A DNA stretch of 64,000 nt from Paraplanobispora takensis (GCF_016863195.1 NZ_BOOK01000016.1:238925-302924), one strand, 5' to 3'; counted from the stretch's first letter, positions 1 through 7,731 are shown. Notes: generated by a model from the sequence alone, not told the origin. Numbers and translations: made by a program.

Positions 1-211
1 ATCACTGATCTTCTCGGAAGGGGTAAGCGCCCATGCCTCCGGCGGGGGTGCTCCGGCTCCGGGATGATCACCGTGCCCGTTGCGTGCCCGTTCTGTCGGC
101 GATCGCCGGGGAGTCCCGGTGACTCACGGGGATCCGGCTGCATAGGCCCAGGTCAGCGTTGGCCTTGGTCAGGAGCGGTGATCCGGGGAGAGTTCCCAAG
201 CTGATAGCGCA
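1..211. other. Left-edge stretch with no gene
   Basis: No coding region can be supported. The stretch carries a short direct repeat, CGTGCCCGTT followed at once by a second near-copy (about 72-92), and ends at the stop of the minus-strand gene at 212. Short direct repeats are common at arm sites of integrase-type elements, which would fit the relic element to the right, but this is weak. Nothing else is seen. Confidence 0.3.
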
Positions 212-586
212 TCACGCCGGGTAGTCGGTGTTCCAGGGGTAGGCGAGGCGCTCGGGTGACACTCCCCATTCCTGAAGGTGTACTACGAGCCCTGCTTCAT
301 CCTGAGCCGATTCCCGCTTGATCTCGCTGCTCCCCATGTCGTAGTCCCAGCTGTCGAGGTACTCGGCGACGAACTCACGATGCACGAGCCGGAAGGCGCG
401 TCCCGCATCGCTTCGCGTCCACCCCTCCCGTCGAGCTGCGGCATCGGTCTCCGTCAGGATCGGACGGATCTCGACCCATGCCCGGCGCCCCGGCCGGCTC
501 GCCTCCACCTCGGCGATGAGGAGGCGGCCGAGCCGAAGCGCATTCAGCTTGTCCGCGGGAAGCGCCTCGGCAAGGTCATCGGTCAT
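212..586 (-). CDS. Hypothetical protein, 124 aa
   Basis: I do not recognise the family. The 124-residue product is acidic and soluble, with no signal peptide or membrane segment. It starts with a helix-rich stretch (about residues 10-35) and has an aromatic patch near residues 75-82 (EYLDSWDYD). The ATG at 586 is preceded by GAAGGG at a suitable distance, which supports the start. It lies just outside the left tRNA-end repeat at 659, transcribed away from it, so it may be either cargo of an old integrated element or flanking chromosome. Codon use is GC-rich like its neighbours. Confidence 0.55.
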   Translation of the reverse strand: MTDDLAEALPADKLNALRLGRLLIAEVEASRPGRRAWVEIRPILTETDAAARREGWTRSDAGRAFRLVHREFVAEYLDSWDYDMGSSEIKRESAQDEAGLVVHLQEWGVSPERLAYPWNTDYPA

Positions 587-658
587 GGAGCACCCTTCAG
601 ATGAACTGACAGCGAACGGCTCTGAAGGGTCCTGGACGTCGTTCGGGGACCTTCAAAT

Positions 659-694
659 GAGATGTCACTGGTTCGAACCCGGTAGCGCCCACCA
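659..694 (+). repeat. tRNA 3'-end fragment / att-like repeat, copy 1
   Basis: The bases read as a tRNA T-arm and acceptor end: T-stem ACTGG, loop TTCGAAC, stem CCGGT, acceptor strand AGCGCCC, then ACCA at 691-694. No matching 5' acceptor strand or D-arm lies upstream, so this is a fragment and not a tRNA gene. Positions 659-692 match 2597-2630 at 33 of 34 bases. Tyrosine-recombinase elements that integrate into tRNA genes leave exactly such duplicated 3' ends, so I read it as an attachment-site relic. Confidence 0.8.
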
Positions 695-703
695 GCGAAA
701 ACG

Positions 704-729
704 CCCCGTTTCCGATCGAGGGAACGGGG
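704..729 (+). terminator. Hairpin after tRNA fragment copy 1
   Basis: A 10-bp stem (CCCCGTTTCC with GGGAACGGGG, one T-G pair) and a 6-base loop sit ten bases after the CCA end. This is the usual place of a tRNA terminator, and it supports co-duplication of the tRNA end with its downstream terminator. There is no T-run, as is common in high-GC actinobacteria. Confidence 0.55.
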
Positions 730-885
730 TGTCGTGCCATTGACGTGCCATAGGCCAGCGCGGGCGAGCACTCCTGAAGATCCATCGTCATCGTCCGGGC
801 GGACCTCTTCGACCTTGCTGTTCATCGCGTCGGCGATCTTCCGGTCGGCTTCCGCCGTACGGTGCTTATAGATCGGATCGGCGCC
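727..885 (-). pseudogene. Tyrosine integrase C-terminal remnant
   Basis: The minus-strand frame reads GADPIYKHRTAEADRKIADA and continues with MNSKVEEVRPDDDD. In phage-type and AICE tyrosine integrases of actinobacteria the end of the catalytic domain has the tyrosine nucleophile in an (I/T)Y-x-H motif followed by a helix of the form AIADAL. The tyrosine and His here fit. Everything upstream (core-binding domain, R-H-R catalytic residues) is missing, and the frame runs on into the tRNA-end repeat. Position next to the att-like repeat is the normal location of an integrase gene. I call it a decayed fragment. Confidence 0.6.
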
Positions 886-948
886 GACCGCTCGGCTCCC
901 GGATGGAGATCTACTCCGCCGGAATCCCATGTCCTACGATCGTCCGCC

Positions 949-1239
949 ATGACGACGTTCCAGAAGGACCGCCTCAAGTTCCTTCCCATGACAGCTTGGA
1001 TCTTCCCGGCCCTCAGCACCTTCCTGCTGGTCTTGAGCTTCCCCGACGAAGGCGCGCCGGTTACCGCGCAAACGCTGTTCATGATCGCGACAGCAGTCGT
1101 CATCGCACTCGGAGGAGTCATCGCGGTCCTCGCCGGGATCATGTCCGCACTGGTCGCACGGCTCGGTGAGGGAAAAGACGCCTCCGGCGGTGCCACTCGG
1201 CTCCGGGGTGATCGCCAAGGTGAGACCGTGGAGCCGTAG
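949..1239 (+). CDS. Small membrane protein, 96 aa
   Basis: The ATG at 949 gives a 96-residue protein with two clear membrane helices (about residues 13-29 and 42-64) separated by a short acidic loop, and a charged soluble C-terminus. An in-frame start at 862 would add 29 residues that look non-coding. There is no recognised family and no strong ribosome site. It lies inside the interval bounded by the two tRNA-end repeats, so it is probably leftover cargo of the integrated element. Confidence 0.5.
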   Translation: MTTFQKDRLKFLPMTAWIFPALSTFLLVLSFPDEGAPVTAQTLFMIATAVVIALGGVIAVLAGIMSALVARLGEGKDASGGATRLRGDRQGETVEP

Positions 1240-1447
1240 GCGGCCGAGGTGGAGTCTGATCGTCCCGCCTGCCACATCCCAGGCAGAGCCCAGCAACCCG
1301 GTTCCTCCGGCCCAAGCACGTCTGCGCTCGCCGGCATCCGATGATCGAGGAACGGCGACCGGTCCAGGGACATGCCAAGACGGGCTCGACCGCCGTTTCC
1401 GGGGCGCTTTCGACGCCAATGCCCGTGCTACGGGCGCTTGAAAGCGG

Positions 1448-2083
1448 TCATCGGTTACGAACTGCGGCACCGAGGAGCGGGGTGTTCACCGTGTCCTCGG
1501 TGAAGGAGATGCCGGTGATCTTTTTTGCCAGTGCGAAGCACTGCGGAAACGGATTATGTGCGATGGGAGTCTCCCTGGAGGGGCCGAGATCTAGGCCGAC
1601 CTCACGCATCGTGTCGAGCAGACGGTCCGGGGCGCTGCCCCGGCGGGCGTAGGGAGCCAGTTGATCGAAGAAGGTGACCAGTTCACCGTCGACCGTGTAG
1701 GAGAAGCAGTCCGAAGCCTGGACGTTGCGGTAGACGGATACGACCTCGGTTGCCCGGGAAAGACTGCGCAGCAGGTGCTCATCAGTGGTGAGTGAACCTG
1801 TCCAGAACTGGATGAGTATCGTCCAGCCGTCCTTCTCCAGTGCGCCCACGTAGCTGCTCCGGAAGTTGTCGGAGTAGATGTATTCCATCGTGCGCTCCTG
1901 GTGTGCGTCAAAGGTCACCTCCTCGATCGTGTCCTCCTCTGCGCCGAGGCGGATCAATGCCTCAGAGGGGGTGAGGGATCGGACGAAGGAGACGCAGGAG
2001 ACGTCGCGGAACGGGCCGTGCTTCAGCAGCCAGCCGAATTCCTCGTGTGAGATCGTCAGCGTAGCCTCCTTGAGGGTTTTCAT
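1448..2083 (-). CDS. DUF6461-like protein
   Basis: This 211-residue soluble protein has the layout of the actinobacterial DUF6461 family as I remember it: a segment like VSFVRSLTPSEALIRLGA near the N-terminus (about 30-50), then beta-rich stretches with aromatic residues (WTILIQFWTGSL). Members are common and often multicopy in Streptosporangiaceae and Streptomyces; no biochemical role is known to me. The ATG at 2083 follows a relatively AT-rich upstream region with only a weak ribosome site. It is the only full-length gene between the two att-like repeats, which suggests it travelled with the element. Confidence 0.65.
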   Translation of the reverse strand: MKTLKEATLTISHEEFGWLLKHGPFRDVSCVSFVRSLTPSEALIRLGAEEDTIEEVTFDAHQERTMEYIYSDNFRSSYVGALEKDGWTILIQFWTGSLTTDEHLLRSLSRATEVVSVYRNVQASDCFSYTVDGELVTFFDQLAPYARRGSAPDRLLDTMREVGLDLGPSRETPIAHNPFPQCFALAKKITGISFTEDTVNTPLLGAAVRNR

Positions 2084-2200
2084 TCCGAATAGTGATCAGA
2101 TTCAGTCGTTCACAGTACGGGCGGCCCGCGCCGTCGAAGAGTCGTTCCTCAGAGGGGATGGCTCACCGCTTCTCGGCAGAAGCCGTCTATACCCGTGGTG

Positions 2201-2452
2201 TCAGTCCCGGCGTCGCTCGACCGCGATCACCCGGCCGGCTTCCGCCTCGGTCGCCGCGCGGACCTCGACGAAGTCGTTTTCGGCGCGCAGACCATAGGCG
2301 AAGAACGGCGGACCAAGTAGCAGCCGTTGCCCGGAAGGGCCGCGCATGGGACCGCACAGTTCCACGATGCCAGCGTGACTCAGGTAGGTGACCTGCCCAG
2401 TCTCGCCCCAAGGCTCACCGGGTGCGGGAGGTTCGGCGTACCAGGCTTCCAT
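2201..2452 (-). CDS. Hypothetical protein, 83 aa
   Basis: I do not recognise it. The ATG at 2452 (MEAWYAEPPAPGEPWG) is preceded by AGGTG and is preferred to an in-frame start at 2506, whose extra residues look unstructured. The product has several predicted beta strands (VELCGPMRG, RLLLGPPFFAYGL, FVEVRAAT) and no membrane segment. It runs in the same direction as the DUF6461-like gene and also lies within the att-bounded interval. Confidence 0.5.
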   Translation of the reverse strand: MEAWYAEPPAPGEPWGETGQVTYLSHAGIVELCGPMRGPSGQRLLLGPPFFAYGLRAENDFVEVRAATEAEAGRVIAVERRRD

Positions 2453-2596
2453 CCGCACCTGCGCCGTTCGCGCCCTGGCATGACTTTTGATGCCGACCGG
2501 GGACACGGCTGGACACCGGTGGACGGCCAGATCGTAGCTGCAGGTCAGGGTCGATATCGGTACTGGTCGGGGACCTGCTCGGATTGCCTGACAAGC

Positions 2597-2630
2597 GAGA
2601 TGTCACTGGTCCGAACCCGGTAGCGCCCAC
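2597..2630 (+). repeat. tRNA 3'-end fragment / att-like repeat, copy 2
   Basis: This is the second copy of the 34-bp tRNA-end sequence, with one difference from copy 1 (TTCGAA changed to TCCGAA) and an acceptor end that stops at CAC instead of CACCA. Immediately upstream the bases CTGACAA followed by GCGAG could be an anticodon loop and 3' stem; GAC would be a valine anticodon. No D-arm or 5' acceptor strand exists. It marks the right side of the relic element. Confidence 0.8.
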
Positions 2631-2636
2631 AGAGAT

Positions 2637-2666
2637 GCCCCTGACCTGCACTGACAGGTCAGGGGC
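2637..2666 (+). terminator. Hairpin after tRNA fragment copy 2
   Basis: A perfect 12-bp stem (GCCCCTGACCTG with CAGGTCAGGGGC) with a 6-base loop starts six bases after the tRNA-end repeat. Its sequence differs completely from the hairpin after copy 1, so the two copies come from different tRNA-end contexts or have since diverged by replacement. Confidence 0.7.
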
Positions 2667-2695
2667 CCTATGTTTTCAGGGAACGCGCCGAGCGT

Positions 2696-2809
2696 TCACC
2701 GCTTGGTGGCATCCCGCTTCGGCGGCAGTCTGCCGTTGCGGGGCGGCCGGCTCGGGATGGAGCGGCGGACCTCGACCTTGGCCTCCTGGCAACGGCGCGC
2801 GGGGCTCAT
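2696..2809 (-). CDS. Possible small basic peptide, 37 aa
   Basis: A short reading frame with ATG at 2809, preceded by AAGGA at six bases, encodes a 37-residue peptide rich in arginine, lysine and proline. Nothing recognisable is in it. The good ribosome site is the main argument for it; the unusual composition and the location among relic sequences argue for caution. Confidence 0.25.
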   Translation of the reverse strand: MSPARRCQEAKVEVRRSIPSRPPRNGRLPPKRDATKR

Positions 2810-2866
2810 CGCCCGTCCTTCTCATCCTCCCCGGCCGGCGCATCAAGGTGAAAACGGCTGACTGCG

Positions 2867-3676
2867 TCAGAGCACGAATGGATTCTCGTCGGATGTGACG
2901 GCCGAGAGCAGCGCGGAGCCGAACTTGCCGTACAGGTGTCGCTGAAGGGCCGGACCGAAGCTCACCCGAGCGACGCCGAGCGCGGCGAGTTCGGCCAGCG
3001 ACAGCTTCCCGAGCCCGTACGCGACGTTGACGGGACCGGGAATGCCCTCGGCCAGGACCTTGATCACGTCGGGGTTGCCGGCGCCGATCGGATAAACGCA
3101 GTCCGCGCCGGCCGCGAGGTATCGGGCGCCGCGGTCGAGTGTGGCGGCCAGCTGCGCCCGCGGCGACCCGGACCGGCGCAGGAACGAGTCCGTACGCGCG
3201 TTGATGACCAGGTCCACGTTCAGCGACGTCGCCGCATCGCGCACCGCCGCCAGGAAGTCCGCCTGCTCGGCGACGTCGATCATGTTTCCGTCCGGCGGGT
3301 TCGAATCCTCCAGATTCAGGCCGGCGGCCCCGGTCGCGGCGAACCGCTCGACGAGCTCAGCCGGCGCGAGCCCGTAGCCGCGCTCGAAGTCGACGGTCAC
3401 CGGCAGGCTCACCGCCCGGACGATCCGCTCGGCCGCGGCCAGCACCTCCTCGACCGGCGCCGCCTCACCGTCGTCGTAGCCGAGTACCGCGGCCGTGGCG
3501 GCGCTGCTCGTGGCCACGGCCGGCAGCCCGGCCGCCTCGACCATCCGGGCCGAGGCCGCATCCCAGGCGTTGGGCAGCACAAGCGGGTCACCGCTCACGT
3601 GCAACCGGCGGAGTGCGGCGGCCTCTCTCTGCGGCGGGGAAGCCTCCCGGACCTCCGGGCGGGATGGGTCACTCAT
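2867..3676 (-). CDS. PEP mutase / isocitrate lyase family protein
   Basis: The product (about 269 aa from ATG 3676, chosen because GGAGG lies five bases upstream; an in-frame GTG/ATG at 3715 is less likely) belongs to the isocitrate lyase/phosphoenolpyruvate mutase TIM-barrel superfamily. It shows LPNAWDAASARMVEAAG near the N-terminus, the metal-site region VDFERGYG, and GLNLEDSN and INARTDS strands typical of the oxaloacetate hydrolase/PEP mutase-like subgroup of actinobacteria. The usual K-K-C-G-H lyase signature is not seen, so isocitrate lyase activity is unlikely; the substrate is unknown. It follows the DHA2 exporter by 39 bp and is probably co-transcribed. Confidence 0.85.
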   Translation of the reverse strand: MSDPSRPEVREASPPQREAAALRRLHVSGDPLVLPNAWDAASARMVEAAGLPAVATSSAATAAVLGYDDGEAAPVEEVLAAAERIVRAVSLPVTVDFERGYGLAPAELVERFAATGAAGLNLEDSNPPDGNMIDVAEQADFLAAVRDAATSLNVDLVINARTDSFLRRSGSPRAQLAATLDRGARYLAAGADCVYPIGAGNPDVIKVLAEGIPGPVNVAYGLGKLSLAELAALGVARVSFGPALQRHLYGKFGSALLSAVTSDENPFVL

Positions 3677-3715
3677 GGAATCCTCCATGTCATGGATGTC
3701 TAGGGGCAGCGTCAC

Positions 3716-5128
3716 TCACCTCGTCGCCTGCGCCGGTGCGGTCACGGGGGTCAGCCGTCGGCCGGGCATGCCGAGTGCGATGAGTGCGCCGACGAACGCG
3801 AGCGCGGTGACCGCGCCCATCGCCGCCGTGAACCCCTCGCTGAACTCCCCGGCTGAGTCGTAGCCCCCGGCACCGGCGAAGACGGCGACCGTGACCGCGA
3901 CACCGAACACCCCACCGAAGATCCGCAGCGTCATGAACGCACCGGACGCTTGACCGATCTCCTGTGGTCGCACCGCTCCGACCACCGCCTTCTGCGCTGC
4001 GGGCATGGCCATCGTCAGTCCGGCGCCGCTGATGATCAGCGCGGGCAGCAGCTCGGGATAGCCCGTGTCGGTATCGGCGACCACGGTGATCCAGCCCATG
4101 CCCGCGGTCTGGAGCAGCAGCCCGCCGACCACGAACGTCCGCTCGCCGATCTTGTCGGCCAACCGGCCGGCGATCGGCGCGCACACCATCAGCGTCGCGG
4201 TCCACGGCATCAGCCGCAGGCCGGCATCGAGCGGTCCTTCACTGTGCACGGTCTGGAAGTACTGGGCGAGAAAGAACAGCGTGCCGTACAGGGAGGCGAA
4301 GACGCAGAAGTTCGCCGGGTTGGCCGTGGCGAACGCCCTCAACCGGAAGAACCGCATCGGCAGCATCGGCGCCTCCGCGCGTCGTTCCCAGAGCACGAAG
4401 GCGATCACCAGCGCGGCACCGAGCACCAGCGCGCCCAGCACTTCCGCGCTGCTCCAGCCCGCCGCGTTCCCGCGGACCAGACCCCAGACGATGCCGAACG
4501 CGCCCAGGGTCACGAGCGCGACCCCTCCCAGGTCGAGCCGGCTGCCCGGGCCGGCGGTCTCATCGACGTGCCGCACCGTGAACAGGATCGCGATCACTCC
4601 GATCGGCAGGTTCAGCCAGAAGATCCACTGCCAGGTCAGCTCCTCGGCGACGACGCCGCCGAGGAACGGGCCGCCGAACGTCGCCAGACCGGTGACGCCC
4701 AGGTACAGCCCCATCGCCTTGCCCCGCTGCCGCGGCGGGAACATCGCACTGATGAGGGTCAGCGACAGCGGCAGCACCAGCGCGGCGCCGACGCCCTGGA
4801 ACGCCCGGGACGTGATCAGGGTGCCGATGTCCGGCGACGACGCACAGGCCACCGACGCGACGGTGAACAGCGCCAGTCCGGTGACGAACACGCGGCGGCG
4901 GCCGAACCGGTCACCCAGCGCCGCTCCCGTCAGCAGCAGTACCGCGAACGTCAGGCTGTAGGCGTTGACGGTCCACTCGAGTGCTTCGAGCGACGCCGCC
5001 AGATCCTGCCGGATCGTGTTCAGCGCCGTCGTCACGATCAAACTGTCCAGGGACATCATGAACGACGCCAGTGAGGCAAGCCCCAGTACCCACGCCTGCT
5101 CGGACGTCATCCCTCCTCCGGCATTCAC
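3716..5128 (-). CDS. DHA2-family MFS drug exporter
   Basis: This is a 470-residue major facilitator of the EmrB/QacA (14-helix, proton antiport) type. The first helix carries MMSLDSLIVTTALNTI (motif D1-like), followed by LGDRFGRRR (motif A) and an antiporter motif C region ending in GGPFLGGVVAEELTWQW. It should export toxic compounds across the cell membrane; the substrate cannot be read from sequence. GTG 5128 has AAGGAG at five bases; ATG 5110 has GGAGG too close. It lies between a sigma factor gene upstream and a PEP-mutase-like gene downstream, all on the minus strand. Confidence 0.9.
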   Translation of the reverse strand: MNAGGGMTSEQAWVLGLASLASFMMSLDSLIVTTALNTIRQDLAASLEALEWTVNAYSLTFAVLLLTGAALGDRFGRRRVFVTGLALFTVASVACASSPDIGTLITSRAFQGVGAALVLPLSLTLISAMFPPRQRGKAMGLYLGVTGLATFGGPFLGGVVAEELTWQWIFWLNLPIGVIAILFTVRHVDETAGPGSRLDLGGVALVTLGAFGIVWGLVRGNAAGWSSAEVLGALVLGAALVIAFVLWERRAEAPMLPMRFFRLRAFATANPANFCVFASLYGTLFFLAQYFQTVHSEGPLDAGLRLMPWTATLMVCAPIAGRLADKIGERTFVVGGLLLQTAGMGWITVVADTDTGYPELLPALIISGAGLTMAMPAAQKAVVGAVRPQEIGQASGAFMTLRIFGGVFGVAVTVAVFAGAGGYDSAGEFSEGFTAAMGAVTALAFVGALIALGMPGRRLTPVTAPAQATR

Positions 5129-5307
5129 CGTTTCTCCTTCTGTTCAGAGTTTTCCCGGGTACGTGAGCGGACGCCGTCGCCGTGAATTCCGCAGCGCTGT
5201 CACCGGGAATTCCGCGGCGCCGCCGCCCTTTTGCGCATGACGATTCGCGCGCCCCCCGGGCGCGCTTTCGGGTGTCCCCGCGGGGAATCGAGTCCGGTAG
5301 CGGCCGA

Positions 5308-6378
5308 TCAGGTGCGCAGCGACCGCGGGAAACCGAACAGCGTCAAAAGCGAGTTGTCGATGAATCGCGTCAGCACGGAGATCCGGCCGCCGGTCAGAGT
5401 CAGTACGAGAACTCCGTGCGCGTGCATGATCGGGGTCCGCGGGTCACGTACATAGCAGCCGAACGCCGGTTGGCCGTTCGCCCGCGTCGGGACCAGCACG
5501 TACCGCAGGCCGTTGCGCAGCGCGACGGTGGTCAGGAAGTTCCGCACGGCATCGGGGCCCTGGTATTCCAGCGGCAGCGGCGGCATGGTCAGCCACGCGT
5601 CGTCCGTCATCATGGCCACGATCGCATCGACGTCCCCGGCCTCGAACGCGCGGACGAAGTCATCCACGATCCGGCGTTCCTCCGGCGAGTTCGGCAACGG
5701 GGAGCTCTCCCGATCGGGAGCCGGAAGCTCGTGCGCCAGGGCGGCCCGCGCCCGCTTCAGCGCGCTGTTCACCGCGTTTTCAGTCGTGCCGAGAATCTCC
5801 GCCACCTCGACGGACCGGAACGCCAGCACATCCCGCAGCACCAGTACGGCTCGCTGCCTCGGCGGCAGCTGCTGCAGCGCTGCCAGGAACGCCAGCGACA
5901 CCGACTCCCTGGCCTCGTACCGCGCCTCCGGCCCGGGCAGGTGGTCGGCGATCTCGTCGAGCAGCACATCGGGGTACGGCTCCAGCCAGCTCGGCTCCGC
6001 CCGGAGGCGCGACGGCTCGGGCAACGGGACCTCCGGCTGATAGGCCGCGTACTCCTGTGGGCGACGGCTGACGGCCCGCAGCGCGTTGAGGCAGCGGTTG
6101 GTCGCGATGCGGTAGAGCCAGGTCCGCACCGAAGCGCGTTCCGCATAGCCGTCGATCCCGCGCCACGCCGCCAGCAGCGTCTCCTGCAGCAGATCCTCGG
6201 CGTCCTGCACCGAGCCGAGGATGCGGTAGCAGTGCACCTGGAGCTCACGGCGGTACGGCTCGACGAGCTCGCGGAACGCCTCACCGTCCCCGCTCCGCGC
6301 CAGCGCCAGCAGGTCACCGGCCGGGTGCCGGGCACGGGCCGGGGCGCCGGATCCCCCGGTCGGCGGAATCCCTCGCAT
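5308..6378 (-). CDS. ECF sigma factor with SnoaL-like tail (SigG/SigX5 type)
   Basis: The 356-residue product has sigma-70 region 2 (about 25-95; GSVQDAEDLLQETLLAAWRG), region 4 (about 165-215; LPPRQRAVLVLRDVLAF then a helix-turn-helix VAEILGTTENAVNSAL), and a SnoaL/NTF2-like C-terminal domain (about 230-350). This matches the TIGR02960 (SigG/SigX5-like) group, where the tail modulates sigma activity instead of an anti-sigma factor; none is encoded nearby. ATG 6378 follows AAGGAG at five bases. The 179 bp to the DHA2 exporter may contain a target promoter, but I saw no clear one. Confidence 0.9.
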   Translation of the reverse strand: MRGIPPTGGSGAPARARHPAGDLLALARSGDGEAFRELVEPYRRELQVHCYRILGSVQDAEDLLQETLLAAWRGIDGYAERASVRTWLYRIATNRCLNALRAVSRRPQEYAAYQPEVPLPEPSRLRAEPSWLEPYPDVLLDEIADHLPGPEARYEARESVSLAFLAALQQLPPRQRAVLVLRDVLAFRSVEVAEILGTTENAVNSALKRARAALAHELPAPDRESSPLPNSPEERRIVDDFVRAFEAGDVDAIVAMMTDDAWLTMPPLPLEYQGPDAVRNFLTTVALRNGLRYVLVPTRANGQPAFGCYVRDPRTPIMHAHGVLVLTLTGGRISVLTRFIDNSLLTLFGFPRSLRT

Positions 6379-6719
6379 GGCGGCTCCTTCTCTCCCGAGT
6401 CTCTCTCGTAAGAACAGACACCGCCAACGCCGGAAAGTGGTCGGCCGGCGCCGAGTTCTCGGCGAGAGTCCCGCGGGTCTTCAGGTCCGGTGCGTCGGTT
6501 CGAGCCGCCAGGACACGCCTGACCGTGCGCGAAGGGTCCGTCGCCATGGGCACAAGGATCTCCGGAGGCGTGGCGGGGTCGCTCGCCACGGCCGGCCGGT
6601 GCCCTTGTTCCGGGTGGGTGAGGTTCGTTCACTCGTTGAGGGTGATGCCTCGCCGGGTCCTCAGCCGGGATCCTACGGGGGTCGTGGTGGGTGTGGATGC
6701 CGGTGCGGAGGTGCGGTCG
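6379..6719. other. 340-bp gap holding only gene debris
   Basis: Between the sigma factor start and the lipoprotein start no intact gene is supported. The only coding signal is a leucine-rich-repeat-variant fragment on the minus strand (see 6452-6628). The sigma factor promoter must lie in the first part of this gap; I see no strong -35/-10 pair. Confidence 0.4.
6452..6628 (-). pseudogene. Leucine-rich-repeat-variant protein fragment
   Basis: The minus-strand frame reads VASDPATPPEILVPMATDP then SRTVRRVLAARTDAP. This has the unit pattern of bacterial leucine-rich repeat variant proteins (short helix, 'PPE-L--LA-DP---VR--VA-N', repeated). Only one and a half repeats are visible. The frame is closed by a TGA just upstream and then continues without repeat character, so it looks like a stranded piece of a larger deleted gene. 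The alternative is a chance frame, but the repeat register is good. Confidence 0.45.
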
Positions 6720-7286
6720 ATGCCACGCAGAGTCTCCTCGGCGGTGGTGGCCGTGATCCTCGCGACGGTGGGCCTGGTCGTCGGATGCTCCGGTGGCGGT
6801 GGCGGTGGCGGGTCGCAGGCCGGGACACCGCCCTCGTCCACCGGGAGCGTCGACTTCACCCCCAGCCGGAGTGCGGACGCATCCTCGACCCGCAGTGCCG
6901 ATCCCCAGGATCGCGTGACTCCGGAGGTCTCCTCCGGTTCGGTGAGACCGTCGCCGACGACGAGGACCAGGACAGTGCAGCCGACGACGACAGCGGTCGT
7001 CACGGAACGTGTTACACAGAGCGCGACGTTGACCGCCCCCCAGGCCGAGCCGCAGCCGACGACGACCGTGGTCGTCACGGAACGTGTTACGCAGAGCGCG
7101 ACGTTGACCGCCTCCCAGGCCGAGCCGCAGCCTGTGGCGTCCGCGGGTGCCGAGTCGCCGATCCCGGAAAGCGGCGCCGGTTCTCCGCCGCTCTGGCTCT
7201 GGATCATCCTCGCGGTGGTCGTCGGCGGCCTGGTGGCATGGCTTGTCTACGCGATCCGGCGGGGTTCGAGAACGGAGCGGACCTGA
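6720..7286 (+). CDS. Lipoprotein with tandem repeats and C-terminal membrane helix
   Basis: ATG 6720 follows GGAGG at eight bases and starts a lipoprotein-like signal ending in GLVVGCSGGG (lipobox L-V-V-G-C), giving a mature protein of about 165 aa. A Ser/Thr/Pro-rich linker contains two near-identical 25-residue units (TTTxVVTERVTQSATLTAxQ). A membrane helix (LWLWIILAVVVGGLVAWLVY) and a basic tail end the protein. So both ends would be membrane-anchored with the low-complexity section outside the cell. Upstream in-frame starts are not plausible. Function unknown; perhaps a surface stalk or cell-wall spacer. Confidence 0.7.
   Translation: MPRRVSSAVVAVILATVGLVVGCSGGGGGGGSQAGTPPSSTGSVDFTPSRSADASSTRSADPQDRVTPEVSSGSVRPSPTTRTRTVQPTTTAVVTERVTQSATLTAPQAEPQPTTTVVVTERVTQSATLTASQAEPQPVASAGAESPIPESGAGSPPLWLWIILAVVVGGLVAWLVYAIRRGSRTERT
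6978..7127 (+). repeat. 75-bp tandem duplication inside lipoprotein gene
   Basis: Two adjacent 75-bp units (6978-7052 and 7053-7127) differ at only a few positions, keep the reading frame and encode the two 25-residue repeats of the lipoprotein. The period was checked from the repeated CAGCCGACGACGAC start at 6978 and 7053. Confidence 0.85.
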
Positions 7287-7456
7287 GGTGCCGGATCTCT
7301 GCCCGGCGCTCACCTTCGGCCTGACCGAGGACCCCTCAGGGGGCGTCGCCCGGGCGGTCGGCCTCGTCGAGGAGCTCGCCCGGCGTCGCCGCATCGCCTC
7401 CCCGGTGCGGATGACGGTGGCGACCACCGACGAAGGAAACCGGCAGAGTCCGCATC

Positions 7457-7690
7457 GTGATCGTCTTCAGGGCCAAGTTCGAAGGCATGGAACCGGGGGC
7501 GGCCTGGCAGGACCTCAGGATGGGGGTCCGTGACTGGAACGCCTGGGAACGTATCGCGCTCGTGACCGATCACGCGTGGATGAAGGACGGGCTCCAGCTG
7601 TTCGCCTGGGCCATGCCAGGTGAGGTCAAATCCTTCGAGCTGGCCCAGCAGGACGACGCCGTCGCCTGGGCGGCCGGCCTCGCCGAGTAG
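7457..7690 (+). CDS. SpoIIAA/STAS-like protein, N-terminally truncated
   Basis: The 77-residue frame from GTG 7457 carries the second half of the SpoIIAA-like family: VIVFRAKFEGMEPGAAWQDL, then WERIALVTDHAWM and FAWAMPGEVKSFEL. Family members normally have about 110-125 residues with an N-terminal half of about 40 residues before the conserved VFR-like strand. In this frame the sequence upstream hits a TGA at 7412, and no good ribosome site precedes the GTG. It is probably a broken gene or a frameshifted one. The fold is used in sulfate transporter/anti-anti-sigma-like proteins; the role is unknown. Confidence 0.55.
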   Translation: MIVFRAKFEGMEPGAAWQDLRMGVRDWNAWERIALVTDHAWMKDGLQLFAWAMPGEVKSFELAQQDDAVAWAAGLAE

Positions 7691-7731
7691 GCGGCGCTCG
7701 TATATCGGGTGGCCGCGGTCCGAGTGGAAGC

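Noticed and set aside
583..930. Minus-strand ORF containing ATGFEPVTS-like translation in another frame near 597-791
   Set aside because: This is the well-known false product of reading the T-arm and acceptor end of a tRNA in antisense. Only the integrase-like part (727-885) has meaning, as a relic.
659..2630. Functional tRNA genes at the two tRNA-like sequences
   Set aside because: Neither has a 5' acceptor strand or D-arm; they are 3' fragments only.
2415..2651. Minus-strand ORF with VGATGFGPVTSRL
   Set aside because: The same tRNA-antisense artefact at the second tRNA-end copy.
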